Assembly (NCBI GenBank): GCA_013399855.1
Contig: VXAY01005881.1
Span: 1,428,465 to 1,492,464, forward strand
Length of the DNA stretch: 64,000 nt
Reading direction: 5' to 3'
Origin: Oxyruncus cristatus
Lineage: Eukaryota > Chordata > Aves > Passeriformes > Cotingidae
Of the stretch, positions 13,001-23,479 are shown piece after piece. How positions within the stretch are numbered: position 1 is the stretch's first letter; every line of letters begins with the position of its first letter. Made by a program: the position numbers and the translations under genes. The notes under the pieces are model-generated. The model was not told the DNA's origin, made no database searches, and saw only the letters and a program-made list of their open reading frames with translations.

Positions 13001-16000
13001 CAGAAGGGCTTTTAGCTATCTGGTGGTCTCAGTCCAGTTCCTCTATCCAACAGAGTTGGATAGTGACATCTGAGACCTTTCTGTAATCACAGCAGAGAAA
13101 CCAACAAGTGAAGAAATGTGGAAACTGAATGTACCTCCTAAATACAAAGAGGGAGCATTGGGCCATCTCTACCACTGCCGCAATAGCATTATATTGGAAA
13201 TCTTCTCAGCTTCTAAATGCGCTTCAACCTTATTTGTAAGGAATATTTGTCCCTTTGATGGAGAGAGGATACAGAGGGGTGAAAGGTCCAGGTTCCTAAA
13301 GGACACAGAGGGCTGGCAAAGAAAAACCTCACAAAGAGCCCAAGATTTTTCACCTTTAGAGTAGCCTAAATAATTTGTCTGGGATCTTACCCTTTGAGTC
13401 CGTCTCTTCAGCAAGGAGATTGGTACCTGGGGAACCCTCTCTTGTGTTCAGGCTGGATCTGCTGCTGCTACCTGTGCCACATATGTCCCTCTAAAGCAGG
13501 GGGCTCCCAGGTCTGCAGTCCCTTTGACAGTGATTTTAGTTAGCATTTGGCAATATGGAAAAAGGTAATAGAAGATAAAAAATAGGAGCTATTCTGCTGT
13601 TGTTCAGAGCCTGTCACTGGACATTATGTCACATTAGTGCTGGGGCAAGCAGCAGCTTGGTGGCAAAACACTGTGCCAGAGCTCTCTGTCTCTTGCTTTG
13701 TCTGTTCTGGACAGGGCTGGGGATTTCCTGTACCTTTGGACTGCAGCCTAAAACTGCTCTGATTTCAATTGCTAATGAAATGTGGTTTCTGTGCAGCAGC
13801 CCCTCTCCCCTCAGAAATGCTCTTCAGCCCGTTCAGGCACTGCATGGCCTCCACACTGGAGTTCCTCAGCCCACTGGAGTTCCTCCACACTGGAGTTCTC
13901 AGGGTGGCTCAGAGAGATACCCCGGTGACTTCTCTGTGCCCAGCCACAACTGTGTGCCAAGGGTATGGCCCTGTGTCCTATGTAGGTGCTCCAGGGAGTC
14001 TGGACCTGGCTTTGTCTGTAGTCCCAGCTCTCACCAGGTGATGTGTTTGTTAGCCATGCCAGGTATTGCTGCAACTCTGGAGTGTGAATGACCTCTGGCT
14101 GAGGTAACTGGTTCCATTGCTTTTGCTTGGATGTCTCCACACTTACCACCAGCATTTATGTCATCCACATGTAGCTTGGAGCTACTCCATGTGTTAGACC
14201 AAGCATTTTAAAGGGATATGTAAGCAAAGAAATGGGACAGCCACCTGCATGGACACTACATCCACTGTCTGCACTGCTCAGAGCCCTATAGTTATGGTCT
14301 GGTCCTTGCTTAGTCCAGGGAAGTCAATCTGGGTGTCTTTGCTCTGGAACAGGCCCTCGTCCAGGCTGTCGATGCCATTGTTATTACAGAATATGTGCAG
14401 GCTCTCCTGACCACTCCCAGGAAATCATCTTCTGTGCAGAGGAGGAGGGTTGTCAACAAGATAGAAGAAGATCATAGGATGATGCAAGCCATCTTTAAAG
14501 AGTGCTTGGTAAGTCTTTGATATGGTTATAGTTTTGCTGTCTTGTCATCAAGAAGGCTACCAGCAGAGGAAAAGACTCTGAAAGCAACAAAAAAGCTGAA
14601 GAGTTTTTACTGCAGGGGTATCCAGCTTCACAGAAATGACAGTCAGATGTGCTGACGGCCCTTCTGATCTGCCAGAAGCTGTTAGTTCATGGGTTTGAAA
14701 TGTGTGACTGGAGGAGGCAAGTTTCGCACTCCTGCCACTGACGTAAGAATGAAGCGTGCTCCTCTGAGCTGGTGAGACATCTCTAAGGCTGTCAGCTCCC
14801 CCCAGCAAACCTCTGGAACATGGCATGGAGGGGCAGCGCATTCCTTGAGCCTCTGGAGTGACAAACCAAACTGGCTGCTCCACATCTTCACCTGCTCCGT
14901 CGTTTACCTTCACGGCTGCTCCTCCCTGGACATAGGGTGTGCATTGTTATCCCTCCATCCAGCCTTGTCCCACCCCGCAGGCCCTTCCCAGCCCCTCAGC
15001 TCTGGGATGATGGCTGTGTAAGCCATTCCCCCCTGCTGTGGCGTTTCCCCGCGGGCAAAAACATGCTGATGCTGTTGTGGCTGGTGACAGCTGTGGGCAA
15101 GGAACGAGTCTTCCTGCAGGGTTAACACCTCACAACATTAATAAAGGTGCATTGCAGAAGGGATAGATTAGGTGTAAAAGCAGAGCCACACCTCTGAAGT
15201 AAAGCTGTGGAAAAGTGCTAGGTCTGATTTGCAGAAACAACTTCGGAAGCTTAAAAAAGCCTCTTTGCTCAATTCATAATCTGGTGTAATTGGCAGTGCC
15301 ACACACGGCATCTGTGGATGCCACCAGGCTGTCGCATGGGTCCCTTGATTACCCAAGGGCAAGGACTGCAATGGCAGCAACATCCCCCCATGCAGCTGCT
15401 CCACTTGGAGAATCACTGCTGTGCAACGTCCCTGGCACGGCTCATTAGCAAGTGCAGGCTGAGGGTGCCCAAACACAGTGCTTTGCAAGAGGCTGGGCTG
15501 AGCAACACAGTGGTACTGGTTGCAAAGTCAGTCTGGTAGCAGGACTCAGATGTGACAGAGCTTATAAACCCCCTTGGCTATACTGGTTTTAATAATTTCA
15601 CAAATTTTGAGTAATTCTCACAACTTGTCAATTTAAGTGCTAGGGACTGAAATTCTATTTTCTCAGAAATGAGTCCCCTGCAAGTAATTTGTCAGCAATT
15701 CTTACTTTGTCCAACAAATAAAATGAAATCAAAATGATTGTCTGTAGGCTTCTCTAAAAACCTCTCAGAGCCATTACAATTAATGCACTACTTTCATGGT
15801 GGAAAGCTGGAAGCTGCTAGTGCTTTTAGCTGAAGACTCACCTCTCCTGTAGTGATCAATCATAAATGAGCCAGTGCTTTGAGCAATCAAGCCATGGGGA
15901 ATAGCAGGAGGGTTCTCTAATCTTAACTCTGAAGTTTACCAGTAATGCTGTGCTCAGCATCAGCTTTAGCTGTCGTATGCCCGGAAAGCTGGTTTTATAG

Positions 16001-19000
16001 CGCAGAGGAAATACAGGAAATCTAATTATCTATTAACACCCTACATTCAGCCTGGGTGAAAAAAGTCTACATCTGGTTAGCCCTGTGTCCCCAGTCTGTG
16101 CACTTTCTTACTTGAGGTGGGAACACCGAAAACCTTGGGAATGAAATGCATAAGCATAAGATTTGCAGGGGACAGCCTGATCCTCAGTCAAATGAGACAC
16201 ATGGTTATGCATGCAAAATATGCACTCTGCTGCAGACTGAATTTATCGTGCAGTTGCTGCACAGGCTGCACCTGCTCCCTGCCCTGCTCTGCCCTCTCTT
16301 CAGACTCTTCCTTCCCCTCCATCCTCAAAACACATTAGGAAATACCTTCCTTCTCTCCTAAGAGCAGAACATGTCAAAGGGACTTAAACACTGCTGACAA
16401 GGCACCTCTCTTTTTTTTTTCTTTTAGACTGCAGGCTGTTTACCTCTGACCTTGCCTGTCTGTACAGTGCTTAACTAAATCTGACGCCTTCAAATTAATT
16501 AGCATTTTGTAATAGTGAGCTTGCCAAGCATGAAGCTGTACAGTACCGGTGCCTCAGGAGCTGAGTACAGCCTGTGCACTGAGCCGAGCTAGGCATGCTG
16601 TGTGTCTGCAGTGCAGGGGAAGAGGAGGAAGGCTGTCTTCAAGTATTACTATTATTTTCAATTTAAGTTCGGTGCGGAGGTGCCGCATGGAGAATGTGAC
16701 CTGCTGTTTCCAGTGCCCCGTGGAGGTCAGGGGATCCTGGGCTTCTCCTGCCCCAGTTTGGCATCCCGTTCTCCAGGTTTGCTTTGTCACAGAGCCTCTG
16801 TTGACGTGGCGGCATCAATAATTCAGGGAAGCAGTTTAATTGTATTACCGCACTGATGAAAAATGTGAGCAAGACCTGAAGCTCTCTCTTGGCAGTTCAT
16901 CTGCATTCTGCTTCTCCAGCTTTGCTGAAAATGCTATGTGTTTTTTGATGAGGCTTTTTTTTCTCCTGTGTGCTTCAGATTAGAGGGAGCTGATCATATG
17001 CAGCATCTACCAACCATGTCATATTATTTACACTTTCCAGCCCTGCTTCCCTTTTTTTCTGTTAGAGGATATGTGTTCCCTCATCCTCTCCCTAAGGTCT
17101 CTTTTCTGTCCGTGGGCTTGCTTTGGGGCAGCAGAAGTGTCAGCATGTTTGACCAACAGAGCTTATTTTCATACAGGCCAAGCAGAGGGCTGTGCTTACC
17201 TCTGGAAGCAAAACACTCCCCAAAGGGTGAAATGGTCCTGAAAAGACAGGCAATTTAGAGGAAAATGAGGTACATTTCCTTTACCAAAGTAAATGCAGGA
17301 GGGAACTCTGTCACTGCTGAAGGTAGTTGCCCAGCCACCCTGGAAGCAGTCCATGACTGCTGCCCAGATTCTCTTCTCCCATCCTGGGGGCAAACCAGGT
17401 TTCTATACATGCACAGACAGTCCCGCAAAGTTCCTAACTCACACAGAGGGATATCCAGTCTGAGTCCAGCTCTTAACATTGTTTGCTGTTCCCCTTGCCC
17501 TGAACACACCTTTGCTTCTCTCCTCAGGGTCCTGCAGCTGGTCCCCTCAAGGATCCCATAAAAGCAATTTTAGAACTTATTCAAGCTTCTGATGCTGAGG
17601 GGATGAAAATAGCTCTTCTGCCCATTCTCAAAGAATTTCCTGAGCTCAGGTAATGTCTTTTGTTGACCTGTGTTCTGCATTTTCTGACATGATTAGTTGA
17701 CACCAGAAGACCTACAGCAGTATTAGTCCTGTGATACTTTTTGCAGTGTGCTGGGCCAGGCACAATGGTCACCTTTGAGTGCACTCAGTGCTGCCTCTTT
17801 GCAGGTGCTGATTAACACAGTTTATAACTTTGCCAGACATGAACTGCTGGAGTTGAGATGTACTTCTGTAAAGGTGAATGATGGATGAAATGGCTGTCAA
17901 CAAAGCAGAAATGCTGTGGAAAAGTGTTACCTGACTGTGGAATTTACAGTGACAATGTGTGTCAAATGTAGGTTTCAAGAACATTCTTAACTCAGGCATT
18001 TCGTAACTTCCAAGCACTTGGCTTTTGGCTTCAACACCTTACCAATCCTTGTGTAACTATTACCACAAAATTCTAGGTGTATTCAGCAAGAAAATATACT
18101 TCCATTTGTTACAGGAAGCCGTTAACAGAAATGAAACACAACTTTTACTAGGAAGGAGAGATCTTAGCTAACTGCATTTGTTCCAAGGTCTATGGTTTAT
18201 TACATCTATCTTTTGTTCTGACGTGCTGTGCTAGTGATTGTATTTTTCCAACCTAACATGATTGCAGTGAAGAGCTCTCTGTCACAGGATGCTGTGAAGG
18301 CCAAAAGTGTGAATAGCTTCAAATGGGGAGCAGACAATTTTTGGTAGATAATTATTTCAGTGCCTATTCAACATGACAGTCATGATATAACTCCCATCGA
18401 GGGAAGTCTCTAAATTGTAGACTGCTAGAAGCAAAGGAAAAAAAAAAAAAAAGGAGAAAGACATAAAGAGATCGTGTTATGCTTCATCTGGTTTCTGGAT
18501 TCTTTTCCTAAACATTTTCTCCTTTTGAAGATGCTATTGAGCTAAAAAGCTGCTTATCTGATACAATTCTTACTCTCTTACTATGTACATATATACATAT
18601 ATAAATAGTGAGATATATATATATATATATATATAGTATAGGAAGGGGGCATAGGGAGTACTGAGAGGACCCACTTCTCAGAAGAGGTCATCCTGCTGTG
18701 AGTGGATGCTCTATTCTTGATTACAACAGATTTCTGTATGTTTAAAACTGTTTGGCTTGGATACATTTGCCTTATATCTAATAGGGTGCTGCTCAGTGAA
18801 GCAATGCTCTGTAAAACAAAAATCCTATAACCTTCCAGATGAACAAGAATTAGCGCCATTTGAGGGGAAAAAAGTTATCAAAAGTGCTTCCAAATGGTCA
18901 AATGCAGAGTTATCTGAAACCTATTATGATAGATAAGGTCTTTTTCTCGGAATAACCTGAGTTGAAGGTTTCCACAACTTCACAGGCGTGCTGTGTGCCC

Positions 19001-19381
19001 TGGGCTTGGGACTCATGAGCTCAGCCACGTCCCAGAAAGCTCTTGTGATGCAGCCACCTCCTTCTTAGGTAGCCAGCGGGTGTCAGAAAGCAGCTCAGCA
19101 GCTTCCAGTCCTTGGTCTGGTTCAGCAAAACTGAGTAATAGGAAGCAAGGTTTTGTTCCTTGACTCATTTGCTGACCTGCCCTCTTACCCTTTTGGAAAG
19201 GAAGGAACATCTGAGTGCGGTGCTGGACATCAAAGACTCGCTCAGCCGAGAAGACAGAAGTGCTCTCTTGAAGGCATTCGAAGATAATTGCAGGGAATCA
19301 GAAACAGAAGCAAACTTACTTTTTGCAGATATAGAAGTAAAACCTAGAAAATATGGACTCTGTGGCTGCCTCTGCTGTTAG
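441..19381 (+). CDS. EXOC3L4: EXOC3L4-like SEC6-family gene, ten exons, 5' partial
   Basis: Joined exons are 441-1035, 2712-2829, 6840-6914, 9113-9213, 10233-10325, 11670-11802, 12769-12879, 14353-14508, 17528-17649 and 19201-19381. All introns are GT-AG and the frame stays open to TAG at 19379-19381, giving about 560 residues without the N-terminus. The family (EXOC3/SEC6 and its EXOC3L paralogues) forms long helical-bundle rods that act in vesicle tethering at the plasma membrane; EXOC3L4 itself is poorly characterised. Membership is shown by exon-for-exon correspondence with TNFAIP2 on the other strand and by the shared C-terminal pattern (HLSAVLDIKDSLS here, HLEAFLHIKANLS there). It is more diverged than TNFAIP2: one exon is shortened to 75 nt and the IANINN motif is lost. 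The tail adds a basic, cysteine-rich end (CGCLCC). The symbol rests on mammalian linkage of EXOC3L4 with TNFAIP2; another TNFAIP2-like paralogue is the main alternative. Confidence 0.75.
1036..2711 (+). other. Intron, no feature recognised
   Basis: Unique-looking intronic sequence. AT-rich at about 1,980-2,160 and otherwise unremarkable. No tRNA, repeat consensus or further exon recognised. Confidence 0.6.
2712..2829 (+). CDS. EXOC3L4: EXOC3L4-like exon b
   Basis: The acceptor TTTCTGTGTGCAG ends at 2711 and the donor is ACACAG|GTAAGA. The exon is 118 nt, phase 2 in and 0 out, and encodes 39 whole codons, among them the segment DGQYLVWIILKTEEKLLAVT. The TNFAIP2 counterpart (56353-56467) is 115 nt with the same phases. 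Sequence similarity is low, so the assignment relies on splice sites, phase and length. Confidence 0.75.
2830..6839 (+). other. Large intron
   Basis: About 4 kb. It holds a 17-bp direct repeat (4821-4837 and 4865-4881) and AT-rich single-copy sequence at about 5,900-6,830 with homeobox-type TAATTA cores (for example near 6,433). No recognisable transposon or exon. Confidence 0.55.
4821..4881. repeat. Two copies of a 17-bp direct repeat
   Basis: The word TGCCACATGGGGTTCAG occurs at 4821-4837 and again at 4865-4881, 44 bp apart. A local duplication with diverged spacer. Confidence 0.8.
6840..6914 (+). CDS. EXOC3L4: EXOC3L4-like exon c (shortened)
   Basis: The acceptor follows a long T-rich tract (ending TATTTAG at 6839) and the donor is ATTCAG|GTAAAC. 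The exon is 75 nt, phase 0 on both sides, and encodes 25 residues ending DAAVIQ. The TNFAIP2 counterpart (54973-55098) is 126 nt, also phase 0/0, and ends IFVIQ. This gene has therefore lost about 17 codons from the middle of the exon. Confidence 0.85.
6915..9112 (+). other. Intron
   Basis: Contains a short direct repeat at 8745-8803. Otherwise unremarkable single-copy sequence; no further exon or transposon recognised. Confidence 0.55.
8745..8803. repeat. Two copies of a 16-bp direct repeat
   Basis: TATCAGGTCTTTGTTT at 8745-8760 recurs at 8788-8803, a 43-bp period, with a partial TATCAGGATAT between them. Confidence 0.75.
9113..9213 (+). CDS. EXOC3L4: EXOC3L4-like exon d
   Basis: The acceptor is GAAATCCACAG and the donor is GGAGAG|GTAGGA. 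The exon is 101 nt, phase 0 in and 2 out, exactly the length and phase of the TNFAIP2 exon 54080-54180. Both code for a charged amphipathic helix ending in a similar motif (CLEECLRFLES here, LWKELPAFLRS there). Confidence 0.9.
9214..10232 (+). other. Intron, no feature recognised
   Basis: About 1 kb of single-copy sequence with no repeat or exon signal recognised. Confidence 0.6.
10233..10325 (+). CDS. EXOC3L4: EXOC3L4-like exon e
   Basis: The acceptor is TTTTAATTTAG and the donor is TCTCAG|GTTAGA. The exon is 93 nt, phase 2 in and 2 out, and encodes SYEDEVRRFLQLDGC and onward to ILENCCLL. The TNFAIP2 counterpart (53893-53991, 99 nt) has the same phases and carries an IANINNCW motif that is degenerate here (RILENCCL). 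Confidence 0.85.
10326..11669 (+). other. Intron, no feature recognised
   Basis: Locally GC-rich near the start, AT-rich toward the acceptor. No repeat or exon recognised. Confidence 0.6.
11670..11802 (+). CDS. EXOC3L4: EXOC3L4-like exon f
   Basis: A long T tract and AACAG acceptor end at 11669; the donor is GTCAAG|GTAGGG. The exon is 133 nt, phase 2 in and 0 out, encoding 44 whole codons ending LQTVTSEVK. It corresponds to TNFAIP2 exon 53578-53701 (124 nt, same phases), which ends LQQLFAQLK. Confidence 0.87.
11803..12768 (+). other. Intron, no feature recognised
   Basis: Just under 1 kb with no repeat or exon recognised. Confidence 0.6.
12769..12879 (+). CDS. EXOC3L4: EXOC3L4-like exon g
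   Basis: The acceptor is CCTTTTCCTCAG and the donor is TACAAG|GTAAGA. The exon is 111 nt, phase 0/0, encoding 37 residues with a lysine cluster (FGKKKTEMYK). The TNFAIP2 counterpart is 52486-52608 (123 nt, phase 0/0). Confidence 0.87.
12880..14352 (+). other. Intron with a small tandem repeat
   Basis: Contains a three-copy CACTGGAGTTC repeat at 13854-13899. No other element recognised. Confidence 0.55.
13854..13899. repeat. Three-copy imperfect tandem repeat
   Basis: CACTGGAGTTC begins at 13854, 13872 and 13888, spaced 18 and 16 bp with CCTC-rich linkers. Confidence 0.8.
14353..14508 (+). CDS. EXOC3L4: EXOC3L4-like exon h
   Basis: The acceptor is GCTCTGGAACAG and the donor is TGCTTG|GTAAGT. 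The exon is 156 nt, phase 0/0, identical in length and phase to TNFAIP2 exon 51457-51612. Both contain a helix with a tyrosine-valine/isoleucine turn (ITEYVQALL here, VKEYIVRLL there) and both end with a helix before a cysteine-containing tip. Confidence 0.9.
14509..17527 (+). other. Large intron, no feature recognised
   Basis: About 3 kb, AT-rich at 15,580-16,060. No transposon end, tRNA or exon recognised. Confidence 0.55.
17528..17649 (+). CDS. EXOC3L4: EXOC3L4-like exon i
   Basis: The acceptor is CTTCTCTCCTCAG and the donor is CTCAG|GTAATG. The exon is 122 nt, phase 0 in and 2 out, identical in length and phase to TNFAIP2 exon 49648-49769. It shows the same pattern of helix, acidic turn and helix (AILELIQASDAEGMKIALL here, AEIIRLQDLGAIKIEVATL there). 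Confidence 0.92.
18438..18452. repeat. Poly(A) run
   Basis: Fifteen consecutive A residues on the plus strand; no recognisable SINE or LINE body precedes it. Confidence 0.9.
18613..18635. repeat. (AT)n microsatellite
   Basis: Uninterrupted AT dinucleotide run of 23 bases, flanked by imperfect ATATAC/ATAAATAG sequence. Likely length-polymorphic. Confidence 0.95.
19201..19381 (+). CDS. EXOC3L4: EXOC3L4-like terminal exon
   Basis: The acceptor is CCCTTTTGGAAAG and the stop TAG is at 19379-19381. Entry is in phase 2, as in the last TNFAIP2 exon. The start (RKEHLSAVLDIKDSLSRED) aligns with TNFAIP2 RKRHLEAFLHIKANLSRSE, and LLFADIEV aligns with TLFSNINV near its end. Beyond that point this protein adds KPRKYGLCGCLCC: basic residues followed by four cysteines, a likely lipidation signal that TNFAIP2 lacks. 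Confidence 0.93.
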
Positions 19382-22300
19382 CAAAGGTAGGTGTGTGTGT
19401 GTGCCTATGTGTAACACGAATACCTGCACAGCTGTAGGCATTCCTGCTTACAGGGAGGTGGAGCAATGATGGCTGTAGCATCACCTCCCCAAGGTCCCCA
19501 CTGCTCTAAACATTGGCTCTACTTACCTCTCTCCACCTGCAGACCTCCACGTCCTGGAGGATCGTGTTGTAGGCAGTGCAGGGTGCTGAATGCTTAGATG
19601 TGTGATTCAGGTTACAGAAGGGACAGAGGAGAAGACAGGGCTCTTCCTCCCCATCTTTCACTCATGTGTGTGTGTTCCTGCAGCGAGGTCTCTCCACAGC
19701 ATCCTCTCCCTCCCAGCTCTTACTCTCTGCATGGACAGGGTCTCCCAGGCAAGTGCTGATGCCTCCTGGTAGGGCACACCAAGGGATCTGCTTCTCAGTG
19801 GTCCTCCTGCTTCCCTGGGGCCAGAGGAAGAGATATGGGAGCCCCACCACTGCCCCCTCCATGACAGCTGCATTAATTGAACCAGACTTGGCCCTGTGTG
19901 AGTGACTGTGCCATTCTGTGAAAACCAGAGGGAAGTGTGCCCCCTCCACGCTGGCAGCAGCAGCTGGTGGCGGAAGGGAGGAGAGTTAAATCAGAGGGAT
20001 GACTGTCACTGTGAGGTGTTAAATGCCCTGGGGTGAATTGCCAGTGCTTATTTGGAGCATCTGCATTTGCCTTTCAGTCTCCCAAGGGACTCCTTCCTAG
20101 TCACAAACTGGGCATGTGTTTTTTTTTTCGGGGTAAGTTGCAGCAGATCTCAAAGCTGAGCAGTTCCTCATGGTTTCAAAATACTTCTTAGTGGAGAACA
20201 GGTAGATATTTTCTTCACTTTAAATAATCAGCAACTTTTTTTTAGTCCAAATTTATCCAGCTGCAGTTCAGAGCCAGAGAATGTTGTTTTATCTTGGCCG
20301 GGTCAGATCCCTTGGCTATCAGAAATAGTCCCTCTCACTTTAATATCTACAGATTGTCACCAGTCACCTTCTGTTGGATAAGCTGACTAGTTTGAGTATC
20401 TCAGGTTGAGAAGCGCAGTCCCTTTCCACCTCCTGCGCTCTCAGGTGTCAGCATTTATTTATAGTTACCCACGTTAGCAGATCAGGGATGAGTTATGCAG
20501 GGCTTTGACCTGGGGCCTCCAGGCTCAGGCAGACAGCAGGCTGTCCTGGTAGCAGGGAGAGAAAGCAATTAGAGAAACAATTAATAAGCACACAAGCTTC
20601 TCCTTCTTAATGAAAACGGAACTGGCTATCAGCCACCCATTTTTATACCTTCCTTTAAAGAAATTACCCATGGTGTCACCTTTGCTTTAGTAAAGATATC
20701 CAGGAACATGTTTTTAAAACAATGTAAGTCAATTAATCTCCTATTTCCTGAAATCCCCTGGGCAAACAGGCTCCCAAATCCCAGCAGACCAGTCTGAGTC
20801 TGCACTGCAGTGGAAGAACGTGTGTAGCACAGGTTGGTCAGCTCACCCGAGCTCAGGGGTACCAGAAATGGTGAAATTATGGGATGTGCCACCTTCCTCC
20901 TTCCATTGCAGCCCTGGGATTTTGCTGCCACGCTCTGGGGTGTGACCTGTATGTACTTTGGGAATCAACTGCTTTCTCCTCATCAGGAACACATTTGTCC
21001 CTTCTCTACATGGAAGTGGGAGGACTTGGAAAAAGCGCTAGGTTTGGTTGTTTCGTGTTAGTATGAAATGTCCTTTCAGAAGAGGAGTGAGAAGGTTTGT
21101 CTAGATGGGGCAGGCAGCAGGGGTGCTGTGCATGATTATGGACCCATGGATTGTGTAGTCCAGGAACTGGAGAATTTCAGCAGGTAAATACGGATACATC
21201 TTCATGCAAGAGTCTGTATAGGAGGGGTGTTTCAACTGTTTGACTTTTGCATGTGTTCTGACAAGTGATATTTTATTACCCAGCTTTTTTCTTGCCTTCC
21301 CTCAGGCCTGCTGTGAGAATTGAGGCCTTGCTCCCATGTGTCAGCATCTGCAATCACAGCTCCTTGAAAGCGTCAGGGACCCATGCAGCTGGATCCATGG
21401 AGAAGCCTATAAGATATGGAAGACACAATTCCTGCATTTTTGCAGGAAAACCACACGGCTCAAATACTAATCTTCTACGCTGAGTCCAGGAGGAAGATGG
21501 ATGGGATACGGCCAAAAGACATTCCTCCAAAATTTCCTAGAGATTGCCACTTAGCTGAGTCCTAGAGGTTATTCCCAGGTTATGGCATGGTGGCATGTGT
21601 GAAGGAGGAAGGTTCACCCTCACCAAATTTCTCTCTGTTTCCAACCCTTGTTTCCTTGCAATCTCACGTGAAAGCAGGGACTGCTGCACCACACGTTGTC
21701 CTAGCATTGCAACCTCCTGAGGGACCCAGGACCCTCTTGGGGAATCCTGCCTTGCTCGTTGTGCTGGGGGTGCCTGCTGGTCTGGGCACCCTGATCCATC
21801 CCCCCCGAAGCCTGACCTGCACCAGGAGGGGTGCAGACAGAGCTGCCTCTTCCCTCACTCACAAAGGCTGTGACCCACTTTGGGGGCAGCCTGCCATGGT
21901 GGGCTGTGGGATGGGGAGCGCTTCCCATATGAGTTTTACAGCTGGCTCTGGAGTACAGTCTTGCATTCATTTTTATACCTCAGTTACTGGAAATTTCCTC
22001 TTGGAGAGGGAGGGGAAGGCCTCATGGGAAGCAGGCAGTGAAAGGAGCTGTTTGTCCGAGCCTCCGGGCAAGGTCTCTGCTAGTTTTCAGATGTAAATAG
22101 GCAGTTCCGACAGGAAAACACTGACTTTTCTTCCCAGTTATCTATGGACTGGTCACAACCTCCAAGCTGGATGTGGTTCAAGGCCCTCCTTTGCTATTGT
22201 GTGAAAATAGGCCATTACTGCTCCTCTCTGACAACATAAACAAGCAAAAAAACTCTACCTCATATGTGCCAGTGCTTTTCTGAGCTGCCATTCTCCCTCG

Positions 22301-22994
22301 AATCGGCTTCCCTAACAAGTAAAGGGGAAAATTTGTGCATAACCTATCAATGTGTGAGGCAGCAGATGTGTCATGCTCTGGGACCCTGGGAAAGCACAGA
22401 CCTGGTGGGTTCTGCCACGTTCTGCGGTGCTGTGCCACCATCCCAGGGGCACAGGTGTCCCAGCTCAGGGACAGCTTCTCTGCCCGGAGCCCTGGGTGCA
22501 GATGGGGTCCTGTGAGCTCTTCAGGAGCCAGGCAGGTTTGTAATTGTCACTAGCTTTGCACCGGTGCGGTGCTGAGCGTGGGGAGAGTGGCAGAGGAGCA
22601 GGAAGGAACAGGCTGCTCTGTCTCCAGGGCGTCCTCTGTGTGCTTTGAGGGCCCCATGAGACCTTGGCATCGTTACACTTCATCCCTCACGTCACTAAAG
22701 GGCAGCGAGAGCGTCCCATGGCCTGCCTGCCCTTCCTGACTGCATGGCTGCTCCAAAGGCCAGCCCTGATGTCCCTCACATTTCATAGGTGCACATTGCG
22801 CCTTCAGTGAGACCTTTCCTGGGATGTGGGGAGGCTGGGGGAGCTGAGGGAGCTGCAGCCTGGACAGGTGGGCACAGCTGGGCTGTGGGACTGGGTGGGC
22901 ACCTGTCCTCCAAAGGGTGCCAGCCCTGCCAGGCACACTGGGCCGGTCACCCTCCCCTCCTGATGAATTGCACGTTTTTTCAAGGGTGGGAAGG

Positions 22995-23019
22995 GATGAC
23001 AGACCCGGATGACAGACCC
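22995..23019. repeat. 13-bp tandem duplication
   Basis: GATGACAGACCC at 22995-23006 is followed, one base later, by an identical copy at 23008-23019. Confidence 0.85.
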
Positions 23020-23453
23020 TATTGTGACAGCAGGGTCAGGGTCAGCCTCTGCCAATGGGAATTTCAAGCAACAAGCCTTCCAGAGAAAATAAATAAAAGC
23101 CCCTCTGACATTTCAGTCACCGTTGGGCTAAAAATAATGCCACGGCATGTGGACGGCTCTGACCACGTACATGTCGACGTCTGTGTATGTCTCTGCCATT
23201 TGACATCCACAGTCAGACGAGAGTATGTTCCACTTGGAAGCAGCAGCTGGGGCTGTGAGGGACGCTGGGCTCGCCACTGCTGTGTGTGGAGAAACACCCC
23301 TTTCAGTGAGACTTTGTAGCAGCAAGTTTCTGCACATCGTGTGTAGCATCCAGGTATGGAGAGACCAAATAAAGACCTGAGTTTCTCCATGAGGCTTAGT
23401 GCTGGTGGCGTATGTGAAGTTTTCCAGAGTCAGAGGGCTCAGAGATGCTGGCT

Positions 23454-23479
23454 GGGGTGGGGCATGGGCAGTGGTGGGG
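23454..23479 (+). other. G-quadruplex-capable tract
   Basis: Four G runs (23454-23457, 23459-23462, 23466-23468, 23476-23479) with loops of 1, 3 and 7 bases fit the G3+N1-7 rule. No promoter context is visible. Confidence 0.5.

Larger units (their letters stand above)
17650..19200 (+). other. Last intron, with simple repeats
   Basis: Holds an A15 run (18438-18452) and an (AT)n tract (18613-18635). Otherwise single-copy. Confidence 0.6.

Noticed and set aside
21587..22096. 169-codon plus-strand open frame
   Set aside because: Opposite-strand frames are open over the same bases, composition is unstructured and no splice sites or poly(A) signal fit.
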